Below the pieces are notes generated by a model. It worked only from the letters and a program-made list of their open reading frames with translations. It had not been told where the DNA came from and made no database searches. A DNA stretch of 13,543 nt from Bacteroidota bacterium (GTDB lineage Bacteria; Bacteroidota; Bacteroidia; Chitinophagales; Chitinophagaceae): the NCBI GenBank assembly GCA_023423015.1, contig JAFAGE010000114.1:1-13543 (forward strand). Reading direction: 5' to 3'. Below are positions 1 through 6,650 of the stretch, piece after piece (position 1 is the stretch's first letter; the number at the start of each line of letters is the position of its first letter). The position numbers were made by a program, and so were the translations under genes.

Positions 1-20
1 CCTCACCCTCCGCCCTTCCT

Positions 21-62
21 CTGCCTTCTGCCGTCTGCCACCTGCCTTCTGCCACCTGCCCT
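21..62. repeat. Heptanucleotide tandem array, CTGCCNN x6
   Basis: Six consecutive 7-bp units begin with CTGCC (starts at 21, 28, 35, 42, 49 and 56). The last two bases vary (TT, GT, AC, TT, AC, CT). A degenerate seventh unit (CTTCC) follows at 63. The conserved core and free last two bases suggest an old, diverging array rather than fresh slippage. It lies outside any supported gene. Short heptamer arrays of this kind occur between genes in several bacterial groups; what they do here is unknown. Confidence 0.85.
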
Positions 63-74
63 CTTCCGAATACA

Positions 75-147
75 CTTCGCTATCCTTCCGCTGTAAACCG
101 AATTCAGACCGAAATCAAATCGAACCCAAAGCGAAGGATTAGCGAAG
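75..147. repeat. Imperfect inverted repeat, long stem-loop
   Basis: The left arm (75-92, beginning CTTCGCTATCC) is nearly the reverse complement of the right arm (130-147, beginning AGCGAAGGATT). About 17 positions pair, with one bulged base on each side, around a loop of about 37 nt. The right arm is part of a direct repeat: AGCGAAGGAT occurs at 130-139 and again at 141-150. No T-tract follows, so this is not a simple intrinsic terminator. It lies between the two heptamer arrays. It may be a dispersed intergenic repeat; that is inference. Confidence 0.6.
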
Positions 148-150
148 GAT
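130..150. repeat. Direct repeat AGCGAAGGAT x2
   Basis: Two perfect 10-bp copies of AGCGAAGGAT (130-139 and 141-150) are separated by one T, giving an 11-bp period close to one helical turn. A third, slightly altered copy lies on the other strand at 83-92. No protein-binding role can be assigned from sequence alone. Confidence 0.7.
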
Positions 151-197
151 ATGGTGACAACCAGGGACCGAAGAACGAAACGCTGACCTTTGGCCTT

Positions 198-232
198 TGC
201 CTTATGCCCTATGCCCTATGCCCCCTGCCACT
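198..232. repeat. Second heptanucleotide array, TGCC every 7 bp
   Basis: TGCC occurs at 198, 205, 212, 219 and 226, exactly every 7 bp. Degenerate members TGAC (184) and TGGC (191) lie upstream in the same register. The variable bases differ from the first array (unit TATGCCC here, CTGCCNN there), but core and period are shared. The array ends immediately before the putative promoter of miaB. Confidence 0.8.
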
Positions 233-257
233 TTGTCCGTCACATTCCGTAGCTTTG
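232..257 (+). promoter_or_regulatory. Putative Bacteroidota promoter of miaB
   Basis: TAGCTTTG at 250-257 matches the Bacteroidota -7 consensus TAnnTTTG exactly. TTTG at 232-235 could be the -33 element, but the 14-nt gap is shorter than usual, so only the -7 match is strong. Transcription would start near 263-265, leaving a leader of about 12 nt before the ATG at 276. No strong Shine-Dalgarno sequence is present, as is common in this phylum. Confidence 0.5.
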
Positions 258-275
258 CACGCTCAATTCGTGTGA

Positions 276-1709
276 ATGTTGAACCTGACAGACCATAAAG
301 TGCACAACGAAACCCGGCAGGGCGAAGCCTTCGCTCCCGCTGCGGTGGAGAATACCCCTTACCGGAAAAAATTTTACATAGAAAGCTACGGCTGCGCCAT
401 GAACTTTGCCGACAGCGAGATCGTTGCATCGATCCTCAACGACAACGGTTTCGGCGCAACCCGAAACTTCCAGGAAGCTGACCTCATCCTCATCAACACC
501 TGCTCCATTCGCGAAAAGGCCGAACAAACCGTTCGTAAACGGTTGCACGACTTTCGCTCAATAAAAACAAATAAACCCGGCGCGCTGATTGGCGTGCTCG
601 GCTGCATGGCTGAACGGCTGAAATCTAAACTGCTTGAAGAAGAGCGACTGGTTGACATGGTTGTGGGCCCGGATGCATACCGAACCTTGCCTACACTTAT
701 CAGCGATGCTGAAGACGGAACTAAGGCGGTGAACGTATTACTGAGCCGCGAAGAAACTTATGCTGATATTTCTCCTGTTAAGCTGGACTCAAATGGCGTT
801 ACCTCTTTCGTGAGCATCATGCGCGGATGTAACAACATGTGCTCCTTCTGCGTGGTGCCTTTTACCAGGGGACGCGAAAGAAGCCGTGATCCGCAATCAA
901 TACTTCGCGAATGCAGGGAACTTTTTAATAAAGGATATAAGGAAATCACCTTGCTTGGTCAAAATGTGGACAGCTATTACTGGACTCCAGACAATGCAGA
1001 AAATAACGGCTGGGGCGAACCGGTCACTTTTGCAAAACTACTGGCCCAGGTGGCATTGATAGATCCGTCACTTCGTGTACGTTTTTCCACTTCGCACCCG
1101 AAAGACATTACAGACGAAGTTTTGTACACCATAGCAGCGTACAAAAATATTTGTAACTATATACACCTTCCGGTACAAAGCGGATCGAACAGGATGCTGC
1201 AGCTTATGAACCGCAGCTATACGCGTGAATGGTATATGGCGAAAGTTAATCGCATCCGCGAGATCATCCCGGGATGCGGAATCAGCTCCGATATCATTGC
1301 AGGCTTTTGTACTGAAACAGAGGAAGACCACCAGCTCACCATGGAGCTTATGGAATACTGCAAATACGATTTCAGCTACATGTATTTTTATAGTGAACGT
1401 CCCGGTACACTTGCAGCACGCCGATACGAAGACGACGTTCCCGAACCAATTAAGAAAAGAAGACTGAATGAAATTGTAGCATTGCAGAACAGGTTGTCGA
1501 AAGAAAGCAATGAAGGCGATGTAGGCCAGGAAGTAGAAATATTGATTGAAGGCGATTCGAAAAAGAGTGTGAACGACTGGATGGGAAGAAGCAGCGAGAA
1601 TAAAGTGGTGGTGTTTCCTAAAGATGGTATTGCAGAAAAGGGAGACTATGTGAAGGTGAAGGTGATTTCTTCCACGGGAGGAACACTGCTTGGCGGGCGC
1701 ATAAGCTAA
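276..1709 (+). CDS. miaB: tRNA-2-methylthio-N6-dimethylallyladenosine synthase MiaB
   Basis: Radical-SAM methylthiotransferase that adds a methylthio group to C2 of N6-isopentenyl-adenosine-37 in tRNAs reading U-starting codons; cytoplasmic, with two [4Fe-4S] clusters. The 477-aa protein shows the full architecture. The N-terminal methylthiotransferase domain has cluster ligands C40 (YGCAMNFADSE), C76 (NTCSIRE) and C110 (LGCMAERL). The radical-SAM motif RGCNNMCSFC carries C185, C189 and C192 and is followed by the typical TRGRERSR. A C-terminal TRAM domain spans about residues 411-477. Length is normal for MiaB. The ATG at 276 is the best start, since the next Met (residue 42) already lies inside the first domain. 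The residue pattern fits MiaB better than RimO or MtaB. It is the first gene of a five-gene run, 11 nt before the sigma-54 activator. Confidence 0.96.
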   Translation: MLNLTDHKVHNETRQGEAFAPAAVENTPYRKKFYIESYGCAMNFADSEIVASILNDNGFGATRNFQEADLILINTCSIREKAEQTVRKRLHDFRSIKTNKPGALIGVLGCMAERLKSKLLEEERLVDMVVGPDAYRTLPTLISDAEDGTKAVNVLLSREETYADISPVKLDSNGVTSFVSIMRGCNNMCSFCVVPFTRGRERSRDPQSILRECRELFNKGYKEITLLGQNVDSYYWTPDNAENNGWGEPVTFAKLLAQVALIDPSLRVRFSTSHPKDITDEVLYTIAAYKNICNYIHLPVQSGSNRMLQLMNRSYTREWYMAKVNRIREIIPGCGISSDIIAGFCTETEEDHQLTMELMEYCKYDFSYMYFYSERPGTLAARRYEDDVPEPIKKRRLNEIVALQNRLSKESNEGDVGQEVEILIEGDSKKSVNDWMGRSSENKVVVFPKDGIAEKGDYVKVKVISSTGGTLLGGRIS

Positions 1710-1720
1710 ACTTCAGAAGA

Positions 1721-2947
1721 ATGGATATACAAGTTATAAAGAACAGGTTTGGAATAATTGGTAATTCACCAGCACTGAACTATGCGTTGCAGGTTGCAAC
1801 ACAGGTTTCAAATACGGATCTTACTGTGTTGATATTCGGAGAGAGCGGCGTGGGTAAGGAAGTATTTTCTAATATCATACATTCATTATCGGCGCGCAAA
1901 CACAATCCGTTTATTGCTGTGAATTGCGGTGCGATACCCGAAGGAACAATCGATTCGGAATTATTCGGCCACGAAAAAGGCTCCTTCACGGGCGCAGTAG
2001 ATAGCCGCAAAGGATATTTTGAAACAGTAAACGGCGGCACCATATTTCTCGATGAAATCGGAGAGATGCCACTGGGAACACAGGCTCGCCTGTTGCGCGT
2101 TCTCGAAACCGGTGAATTTATCCGCGTAGGTTCGTCTAAAGTGCAAAAAACAGACGTGCGTGTTATCGCTGCTTCAAACAAAGATCTGCTTGAACTTCAT
2201 GAACACGGAAAGTTTCGCGAAGACCTTTATTATCGGTTGAGCACGGTGCCGATTCGCGTGCCTGCACTTCGCGACAGAAAGGAAGATATTATTCTCCTGT
2301 TCAGAAAGTTTTCCGCTGATTTCGCAGAGCGTTACAAAACAGCTCCCGTGCAGCTTGATGATGAAGCGAAATCTATGTTAATAAACTATCCCTGGCCCGG
2401 CAATGTGCGTGAATTGAAGAATATTGCCGAGCAGGTTTCGGTACTCGCAACCGATCGTTTTGTATCGGCTGAGGAACTCAGGAGATTTTTGCCGGTACGT
2501 GAAAGCAGGTTGCCGGTTCTTGCAAATACCGGTGGCGGTGGTGGCGGCGATTTCGCCAACGAGCGCGAAATTCTTTACAAACTTTTCTTCGACATGAAGA
2601 AGGATGTAAATGAATTGAAGAAAATGTTTTTTGACATACTTCAGAATCCTGCTCTTGCATCGCAACATACAGGATTTATGAACGACATGAAAGATCTGCA
2701 CCAGGATTATGGCCAGCCTGCAGTGGTGCAACCACAGGCAGCGCAGCCGGTGCTGCTTCATCACAACGATGAAATACATCATCATGAAGAAGTGGAAGAG
2801 TCGCTGAACATTATGGATAAAGAAAAAGAGCTGATCGAAAAAGCACTTCGTAAACATCGTGGTAAACGAAAAGATGCATCATCAGATCTCGGCATCAGCG
2901 AACGCACCCTTTACAGAAAATTAAAAGAGTACGATATTAAAGAATAA
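1721..2947 (+). CDS. Sigma-54-dependent activator without a sensor domain
   Basis: AAA+ bacterial enhancer-binding protein that would remodel RNA polymerase-sigma-54 at -24/-12 promoters. The 408-aa protein starts almost directly with the AAA+ domain, with no receiver, PAS or GAF domain, as in PspF. Visible motifs are Walker A GESGVGKE (40-47), the sigma-54-contacting loop GSFTGA (87-92, normally GAFTGA), Walker B GTIFLDE (106-112) and the sensor II region PGNVRELKN (226-234). After the AAA+ domain comes an unusual linker: six glycines (271-276), a charged, probably helical stretch (280-307), a Gln/Pro-rich part, and a histidine cluster (H347, H348, H353-H355). A Fis-type helix-turn-helix ends the protein (about 366-405, with SDLGISERTLYRKLKEY). 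It is followed after 5 nt by lptE and is probably cotranscribed with envelope genes. What controls its activity is not visible. Confidence 0.93.
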   Translation: MDIQVIKNRFGIIGNSPALNYALQVATQVSNTDLTVLIFGESGVGKEVFSNIIHSLSARKHNPFIAVNCGAIPEGTIDSELFGHEKGSFTGAVDSRKGYFETVNGGTIFLDEIGEMPLGTQARLLRVLETGEFIRVGSSKVQKTDVRVIAASNKDLLELHEHGKFREDLYYRLSTVPIRVPALRDRKEDIILLFRKFSADFAERYKTAPVQLDDEAKSMLINYPWPGNVRELKNIAEQVSVLATDRFVSAEELRRFLPVRESRLPVLANTGGGGGGDFANEREILYKLFFDMKKDVNELKKMFFDILQNPALASQHTGFMNDMKDLHQDYGQPAVVQPQAAQPVLLHHNDEIHHHEEVEESLNIMDKEKELIEKALRKHRGKRKDASSDLGISERTLYRKLKEYDIKE

Positions 2948-2952
2948 CAGGA

Positions 2953-3447
2953 ATGAATAAATGGATCGCCTTACTTTGCAGCGTGCTCGTATTATCTGCG
3001 GGTTGTTATTCTTTCAAAGACGTAAGTATTCCCCCGGAAGTAAAAACGGTTCGGGTGAACTTCATTGAAAACCGCGCTTCTTACGTAAATCCTCAGTTAA
3101 GTCCGCAACTTACAGACCGGTTAAGGCAGAAAATAAATAACCAGACAAGGCTGACACTCGTATCCGGAGAAGATGCGCATTATGATATCTCAGCAGAGAT
3201 CCGGGGTTACAACGTAACTACTGCAGGTGTGTCGGACCAGGAGGCGGCTGTGAACCGTTTGCAGGTAACCGTACACGTGAAATTCATCAACAGGCTCGAT
3301 GAAAAAGCAAACTTTGAAGCAGACGTAAGCCGTAACTTCGATTTCAATGCATCGCTAACCATACAACAGGCGGAGGCGCAACAATTCGATGAAATATTGC
3401 GTAACCTGACCGACGAGATTTTCAACAGGGTATTTTCTAACTGGTAA
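2953..3447 (+). CDS. lptE: LPS-assembly lipoprotein LptE
   Basis: Outer-membrane lipoprotein that plugs LptD and helps insert lipopolysaccharide into the outer leaflet. The 164-aa protein has a lipoprotein signal peptide: Lys near the N-terminus, a hydrophobic core, and lipobox LSAGC with acylation at C18. The mature part begins YSFKDVSIPPEVKTVRV, a pattern common in Bacteroidota LptE proteins, and contains a region predicted as alternating strands and helices (residues about 28-164). Length agrees with the family. The assignment rests on this pattern plus the neighbourhood (sigma-54 activator upstream, secG downstream), since LptE sequences diverge strongly. It lies 5 nt after the activator gene and 8 nt before the next gene, so it is almost certainly cotranscribed. 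Confidence 0.85.
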   Translation: MNKWIALLCSVLVLSAGCYSFKDVSIPPEVKTVRVNFIENRASYVNPQLSPQLTDRLRQKINNQTRLTLVSGEDAHYDISAEIRGYNVTTAGVSDQEAAVNRLQVTVHVKFINRLDEKANFEADVSRNFDFNASLTIQQAEAQQFDEILRNLTDEIFNRVFSNW

Positions 3448-3455
3448 ACGGCGTC

Positions 3456-4190
3456 ATGAATAACGAGATCAGTGTGATAACGCAGCAGTTTTTTAACAAG
3501 GGCGACTTTTCGGAAGTCACGGTCAGCGAGCTCGAATCTTTTATTGGCAAGTATCCGTATGTGTCTGCTGCACGATTTCTTCTTGCAAAAAAAGAATACG
3601 ACGCCTACCCTTCTGCTGTGCATGATGATGTAATCACGGCCGGTTTATATTTCAACAATCCTTTATGGTTCGAATGGCAACTTCGCCGCGACTTTAACGA
3701 AGTGCAGGCAGATCCTGTAGCAGAGACCAAACCTGAAAACAAGGAGCCAAAGGAACAGGTGGCACCGGCACCTGTACTAGCAGCCGCGGCCCCAAAAGAG
3801 AACGAGCCCATCATCGAGTTTCAATCGTATCATACCATCGATTATTTCGCTTCGCAGGGAATCCGGCTACAGCAAGCGGAACTTACCCGCGACAAACTGG
3901 GGCAACAGCTGAAAAGCTTCACCGAATGGCTGCGCAGCATGAAAAAACTGCCGGCTGCGGAATCTGAGGGGGCACCATCTGCCGACGACCAGGTTCGCCA
4001 GGAAAAGGTGATTAAGAATGCAGCGCACTCTATTGAAGAGAAAGAAGTAGTGACCGAAGCAATGGCCGAAGTGTGGGCAAAGCAGGGCAATAAGGAGAAG
4101 GCTATTGAAACCTATAACAAATTAAGTTTGCTTAATCCCTCTAAAAGCGCTTATTTTGCGTCCAAAATTGACTTTTTAAAGCAAGTGTGA
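3456..4190 (+). CDS. Uncharacterised protein with TPR-like C-terminus
   Basis: I cannot assign a function. The 244-aa protein has no signal peptide and no membrane segment, so it is probably cytoplasmic. Three parts are visible. The N-terminal block (1-83) is rich in aromatic residues, with QFFNKGDFSEVTVSELESFI and FNNPLWFEWQLRRDF. A flexible Pro/Ala/Glu-rich linker follows (about 84-117). A C-terminal helical block (118-244) contains FQSYHTIDYFASQGI and ends with one TPR-like helix pair (about 198-244: EAMAEVWAKQGNKEKAIETYNKLSLLNP). The gene sits 8 nt after lptE and 1 nt before secG, so its product is likely made with those export proteins. A role linked to LPS or protein export is inference from position only. 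A single TPR-like unit suggests protein-protein contact. Confidence 0.85.
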   Translation: MNNEISVITQQFFNKGDFSEVTVSELESFIGKYPYVSAARFLLAKKEYDAYPSAVHDDVITAGLYFNNPLWFEWQLRRDFNEVQADPVAETKPENKEPKEQVAPAPVLAAAAPKENEPIIEFQSYHTIDYFASQGIRLQQAELTRDKLGQQLKSFTEWLRSMKKLPAAESEGAPSADDQVRQEKVIKNAAHSIEEKEVVTEAMAEVWAKQGNKEKAIETYNKLSLLNPSKSAYFASKIDFLKQV

Positions 4191-4191
4191 C

Positions 4192-4539
4192 ATGGCGATA
4201 TTTTTCCTTGTGCTGATCGTTCTGGCTTCTGTTATCATAGCGTTTTTCATCCTGGTTCAAAACCCGAAAGGTGGTGGACTGGCTGGAAACATTGCCGGTT
4301 TCAGTACTCAATTCATGGGTGTTAAACAAACAACTGATGTACTTGAAAAAGGTACCTGGGTAATGGCCGTGCTCATTGCGGTGCTCACTATCGTGTCGCC
4401 AGTATTTATCGGCGGAACTGAAGGTGGAACCAGGGAAAGAAACCTGAGGCCGAATACAAATACTACTGCTCCGGCTCCGGCACCTGCTTTCCCGCAACCC
4501 CAGGAGCAACAACCTGCTGCTCCGGCGCAACAACCTTAA
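4192..4539 (+). CDS. secG: Preprotein translocase subunit SecG
   Basis: Accessory subunit of the SecYEG channel in the inner membrane; it stimulates SecA-driven export. The 115-aa protein has two transmembrane helices (about 2-22 and 56-75). Between them lies the SecG signature LVQNPKGGGLAG (21-32) and the loop with FSTQFMG. The C-terminal tail (about 79-115) is low-complexity, rich in Pro, Ala and Gln, ending PAAPAQQP. Such tails are common and variable in Bacteroidota SecG. The start lies 1 nt after the stop of the preceding gene, indicating translational coupling. It is the last gene of the miaB operon; an intrinsic terminator follows 29 nt downstream. Confidence 0.95.
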   Translation: MAIFFLVLIVLASVIIAFFILVQNPKGGGLAGNIAGFSTQFMGVKQTTDVLEKGTWVMAVLIAVLTIVSPVFIGGTEGGTRERNLRPNTNTTAPAPAPAFPQPQEQQPAAPAQQP

Positions 4540-4568
4540 ATCCTTTTGCGTTTACATAGTAAAAGATT

Positions 4569-4595
4569 ACCCTGCCGATTACGCAGGGTTTTTTA
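4569..4595 (+). terminator. Intrinsic terminator after secG
   Basis: ACCCTGC (4569-4575) pairs with GCAGGGT (4583-4589) around a 7-nt loop, giving a 7-bp GC-rich stem. A run of six T (4589-4594) follows. This is a textbook rho-independent terminator and marks the end of the miaB-secG transcript. The remaining bases up to 4622 are AT-rich; I see no clear TAnnTTTG promoter there for mltG. Confidence 0.9.
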
Positions 4596-4622
4596 TTTAT
4601 TTTACATGGCAATCAATAGCCT

Positions 4623-5675
4623 ATGTTAAAAAAGTTTCTCATTGGCCTCGTTATTATCGCTGCGATTGTGCTGGCAATAGTTGCCCGGTTTTTTCTTGGC
4701 AACACCCCTTTCGACGAAAAAGCAAAATATCTCTACGTATATACCGGGAAGTCGTCGACTGAGCATGTAATGAAAACCATTCGCGACGAAAACCTCGTTC
4801 GCAACCCAAAATCATTCAAGCTCCTTGCCGACCAGATGCATGTCTGGCGAACGCTGAAGCCTGGTCGCTATAAGATCAGCAAAGGAATGAGCCTTTTTGA
4901 AATCGGCCGTATGCTGCGCAACAGCCGGCAGGATCCCGTAAATCTCGTAATCACCAAGCTGCGCACAAAGGAAAACCTCGCGTCGCTTGTGGGCCGTAAG
5001 TTCGAAGCAGATTCTACCACATTCATTGCTTTTCTTAACAACAACGACAGCTTAAAAACATACAACCTCGACACCAATACGGTGATGACAGCCATATTTC
5101 CGAATACATATACATACCTGTGGACCACCACACCAGAAGGAATATTTAAAAAGCTGTATGCAGAGTACAACAAAGTGTGGAACGAAGAGCGCAAACGAAA
5201 GGCAGATTCTTTGGGTTTGAATCCTACTACCGCATATATACTTGCTTCCATCGTTGAAGAAGAAACTACCTACGACGAAGAAAAGGGTTTGATGGCAAGT
5301 GTATACCTCAACCGGCTTGCCAAGAACATTCAATTAGGTGCAGACCCGACAGTAAAATTTGCGCTGCGTAACTTTGCATTGAAAAGGATTTATGAAAAGC
5401 ACCTGGCGGTTGAATCACCCTATAATACATACCGCAACAGGGGATTACCACCGGGACCTATCTGCACACCTTCGCTCAAAACACTCGACCATGTTCTGAG
5501 TGCACCCAAAACTGACTATTTGTTTTTTGTGGCAAAGAAAGATTTTACACAGGGTCATGTATTCACCTCCAACTACCGGGAACACCTCAAATATGCACGT
5601 GAATACCAGCAGGCGCTGAATGCTCAACAATTGCTGAAACAAAAAAAAGCCAATGAAGAAGTAGGGAATGACTAA
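4623..5675 (+). CDS. mltG: Endolytic murein transglycosylase MltG (YceG-like)
   Basis: Inner-membrane lytic transglycosylase that cleaves nascent peptidoglycan strands, probably ending glycan polymerisation. The 350-aa protein has one N-terminal membrane anchor (about 4-25) and a periplasmic part. That part holds a LysM-like segment (about 78-98, LKPGRYKISKGMSLFEIGRML) followed by the YceG catalytic domain. The catalytic motif LASIVEEET (207-215) contains the glutamate equivalent to the E. coli MltG active-site Glu (E212 by my reading of the motif). Downstream family motifs are VYLNRL (227-232), ADPTVKFAL (240-248), SPYNTYRNRGLPPGPI (265-280) and the C-terminal HVFTSNYREH (312-321). Length is normal for the family. 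The last 8 bp overlap the start of the YihY-like gene, so the two are translationally coupled. Confidence 0.94.
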   Translation: MLKKFLIGLVIIAAIVLAIVARFFLGNTPFDEKAKYLYVYTGKSSTEHVMKTIRDENLVRNPKSFKLLADQMHVWRTLKPGRYKISKGMSLFEIGRMLRNSRQDPVNLVITKLRTKENLASLVGRKFEADSTTFIAFLNNNDSLKTYNLDTNTVMTAIFPNTYTYLWTTTPEGIFKKLYAEYNKVWNEERKRKADSLGLNPTTAYILASIVEEETTYDEEKGLMASVYLNRLAKNIQLGADPTVKFALRNFALKRIYEKHLAVESPYNTYRNRGLPPGPICTPSLKTLDHVLSAPKTDYLFFVAKKDFTQGHVFTSNYREHLKYAREYQQALNAQQLLKQKKANEEVGND

Positions 5676-6636
5676 GCTGGAAACATTCATAGTGAATACT
5701 CGTATCGCACGCTTCGTAGCCGCGCAAAGCAAAAAAATTATTTTGCCCGGCTTCGATGGAGTTCCCCTGTATGATGTGGTCATCTTTTTCGTAAAGCAGA
5801 TAAATAAAGTTGGAATTAATGATCGCGCTGCGGCCATCACCTATAATTTTCTGATGGCCATTCCGGCGTTCACCATATTCCTTTGTACACTCATCCCCTA
5901 CCTTCCTATTTCTACAGAGATCACCATTGAATTGCTTGATTTAACCAAAATGATCACACCGAATGAAGAAACTTATGGTGTGGTGGCAACGTTTCTGAAC
6001 GACTTTCTGAATACACCGCGATCGGGTTTATTGTCGTTCGGTTTCCTGCTTGCAGTATTCTATTCATCAAATGCGGTGATGGCCCTGATGCGATCGTTCA
6101 ACAGCTCGCTCTACCAGTGCCGCGAACGCGGTTTTTTTAAAGAAAGGTGGACGGCAGTTAAGCTAACCACCGTGCTCATCCTCATCATCATTTCCACAGT
6201 CAGCTTACTGGTAACCCAGGGCGAAATGTTTCGCTGGCTGATGGCAACCATGGAGATCACCAATCCCTTTCTCCGGCAGCTCATCCATTCGGTACGCTGG
6301 ATCATCATTGTGCTGCTGATCCTCTACATGGTTGGTTACCTGTACAAATATGCCCCGGCCATCACCAAACGCTGGAAATTAACATCTCCCGGCGCGATTT
6401 TCGCAACCATGCTGGTCGTATTGTCCACTTTCGTGTTTTCGTGGTGGGTTGCCAAATTTGGTGGGTTCAACAAAGTTTACGGGTCTATCGGAACCATCAT
6501 GATCCTGATGTTCCTTACCTACGTTAACTCATTGATTTTGTTGGTTGGCTACGAACTAAATGTGTGCATACATTCGTTGAAAGCACTGGCGGAAGAACGG
6601 GAACACAACCATGAGCCCGAACAAGTTCGTCTGTAA
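5668..6636 (+). CDS. YihY/BrkB family inner-membrane protein
   Basis: Polytopic membrane protein of the YihY/BrkB (UPF0761) family, sometimes mis-annotated as ribonuclease BN. The biochemical function of the family is not settled. The 322-aa protein has about six membrane helices (near 55-79, 119-141, 165-184, 209-227, 242-262, 272-297). Family signatures include AAAITYNFLMAIPAF (54-68) with its helix-breaking prolines and the C-terminal YGSIGTIMILMFLTYVNS (271-288) followed by GYELN. A soluble N-terminus (1-50) and a charged His/Glu-rich tail (303-322) are probably cytoplasmic. The ATG lies inside the mltG reading frame (overlap ATGACTAA), which suggests coupled translation. The AsmA-like gene begins 14 nt after the stop. 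Confidence 0.92.
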   Translation: MTKLETFIVNTRIARFVAAQSKKIILPGFDGVPLYDVVIFFVKQINKVGINDRAAAITYNFLMAIPAFTIFLCTLIPYLPISTEITIELLDLTKMITPNEETYGVVATFLNDFLNTPRSGLLSFGFLLAVFYSSNAVMALMRSFNSSLYQCRERGFFKERWTAVKLTTVLILIIISTVSLLVTQGEMFRWLMATMEITNPFLRQLIHSVRWIIIVLLILYMVGYLYKYAPAITKRWKLTSPGAIFATMLVVLSTFVFSWWVAKFGGFNKVYGSIGTIMILMFLTYVNSLILLVGYELNVCIHSLKALAEEREHNHEPEQVRL

Positions 6637-6650
6637 ATAAAGATCCAATT

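Noticed and set aside
75..147. Inverted repeat as an intrinsic terminator of an upstream gene
   Set aside because: The loop is about 37 nt and no T-tract follows either arm on either strand.
21..232. CRISPR array
   Set aside because: The units are 7 bp with no spacers; the period and repeat length do not fit CRISPR.
240..548. 102-codon open frame on the - strand overlapping the start of miaB
   Set aside because: Mostly antisense to conserved miaB codons, no family motif; length explained by codon bias of the true gene.
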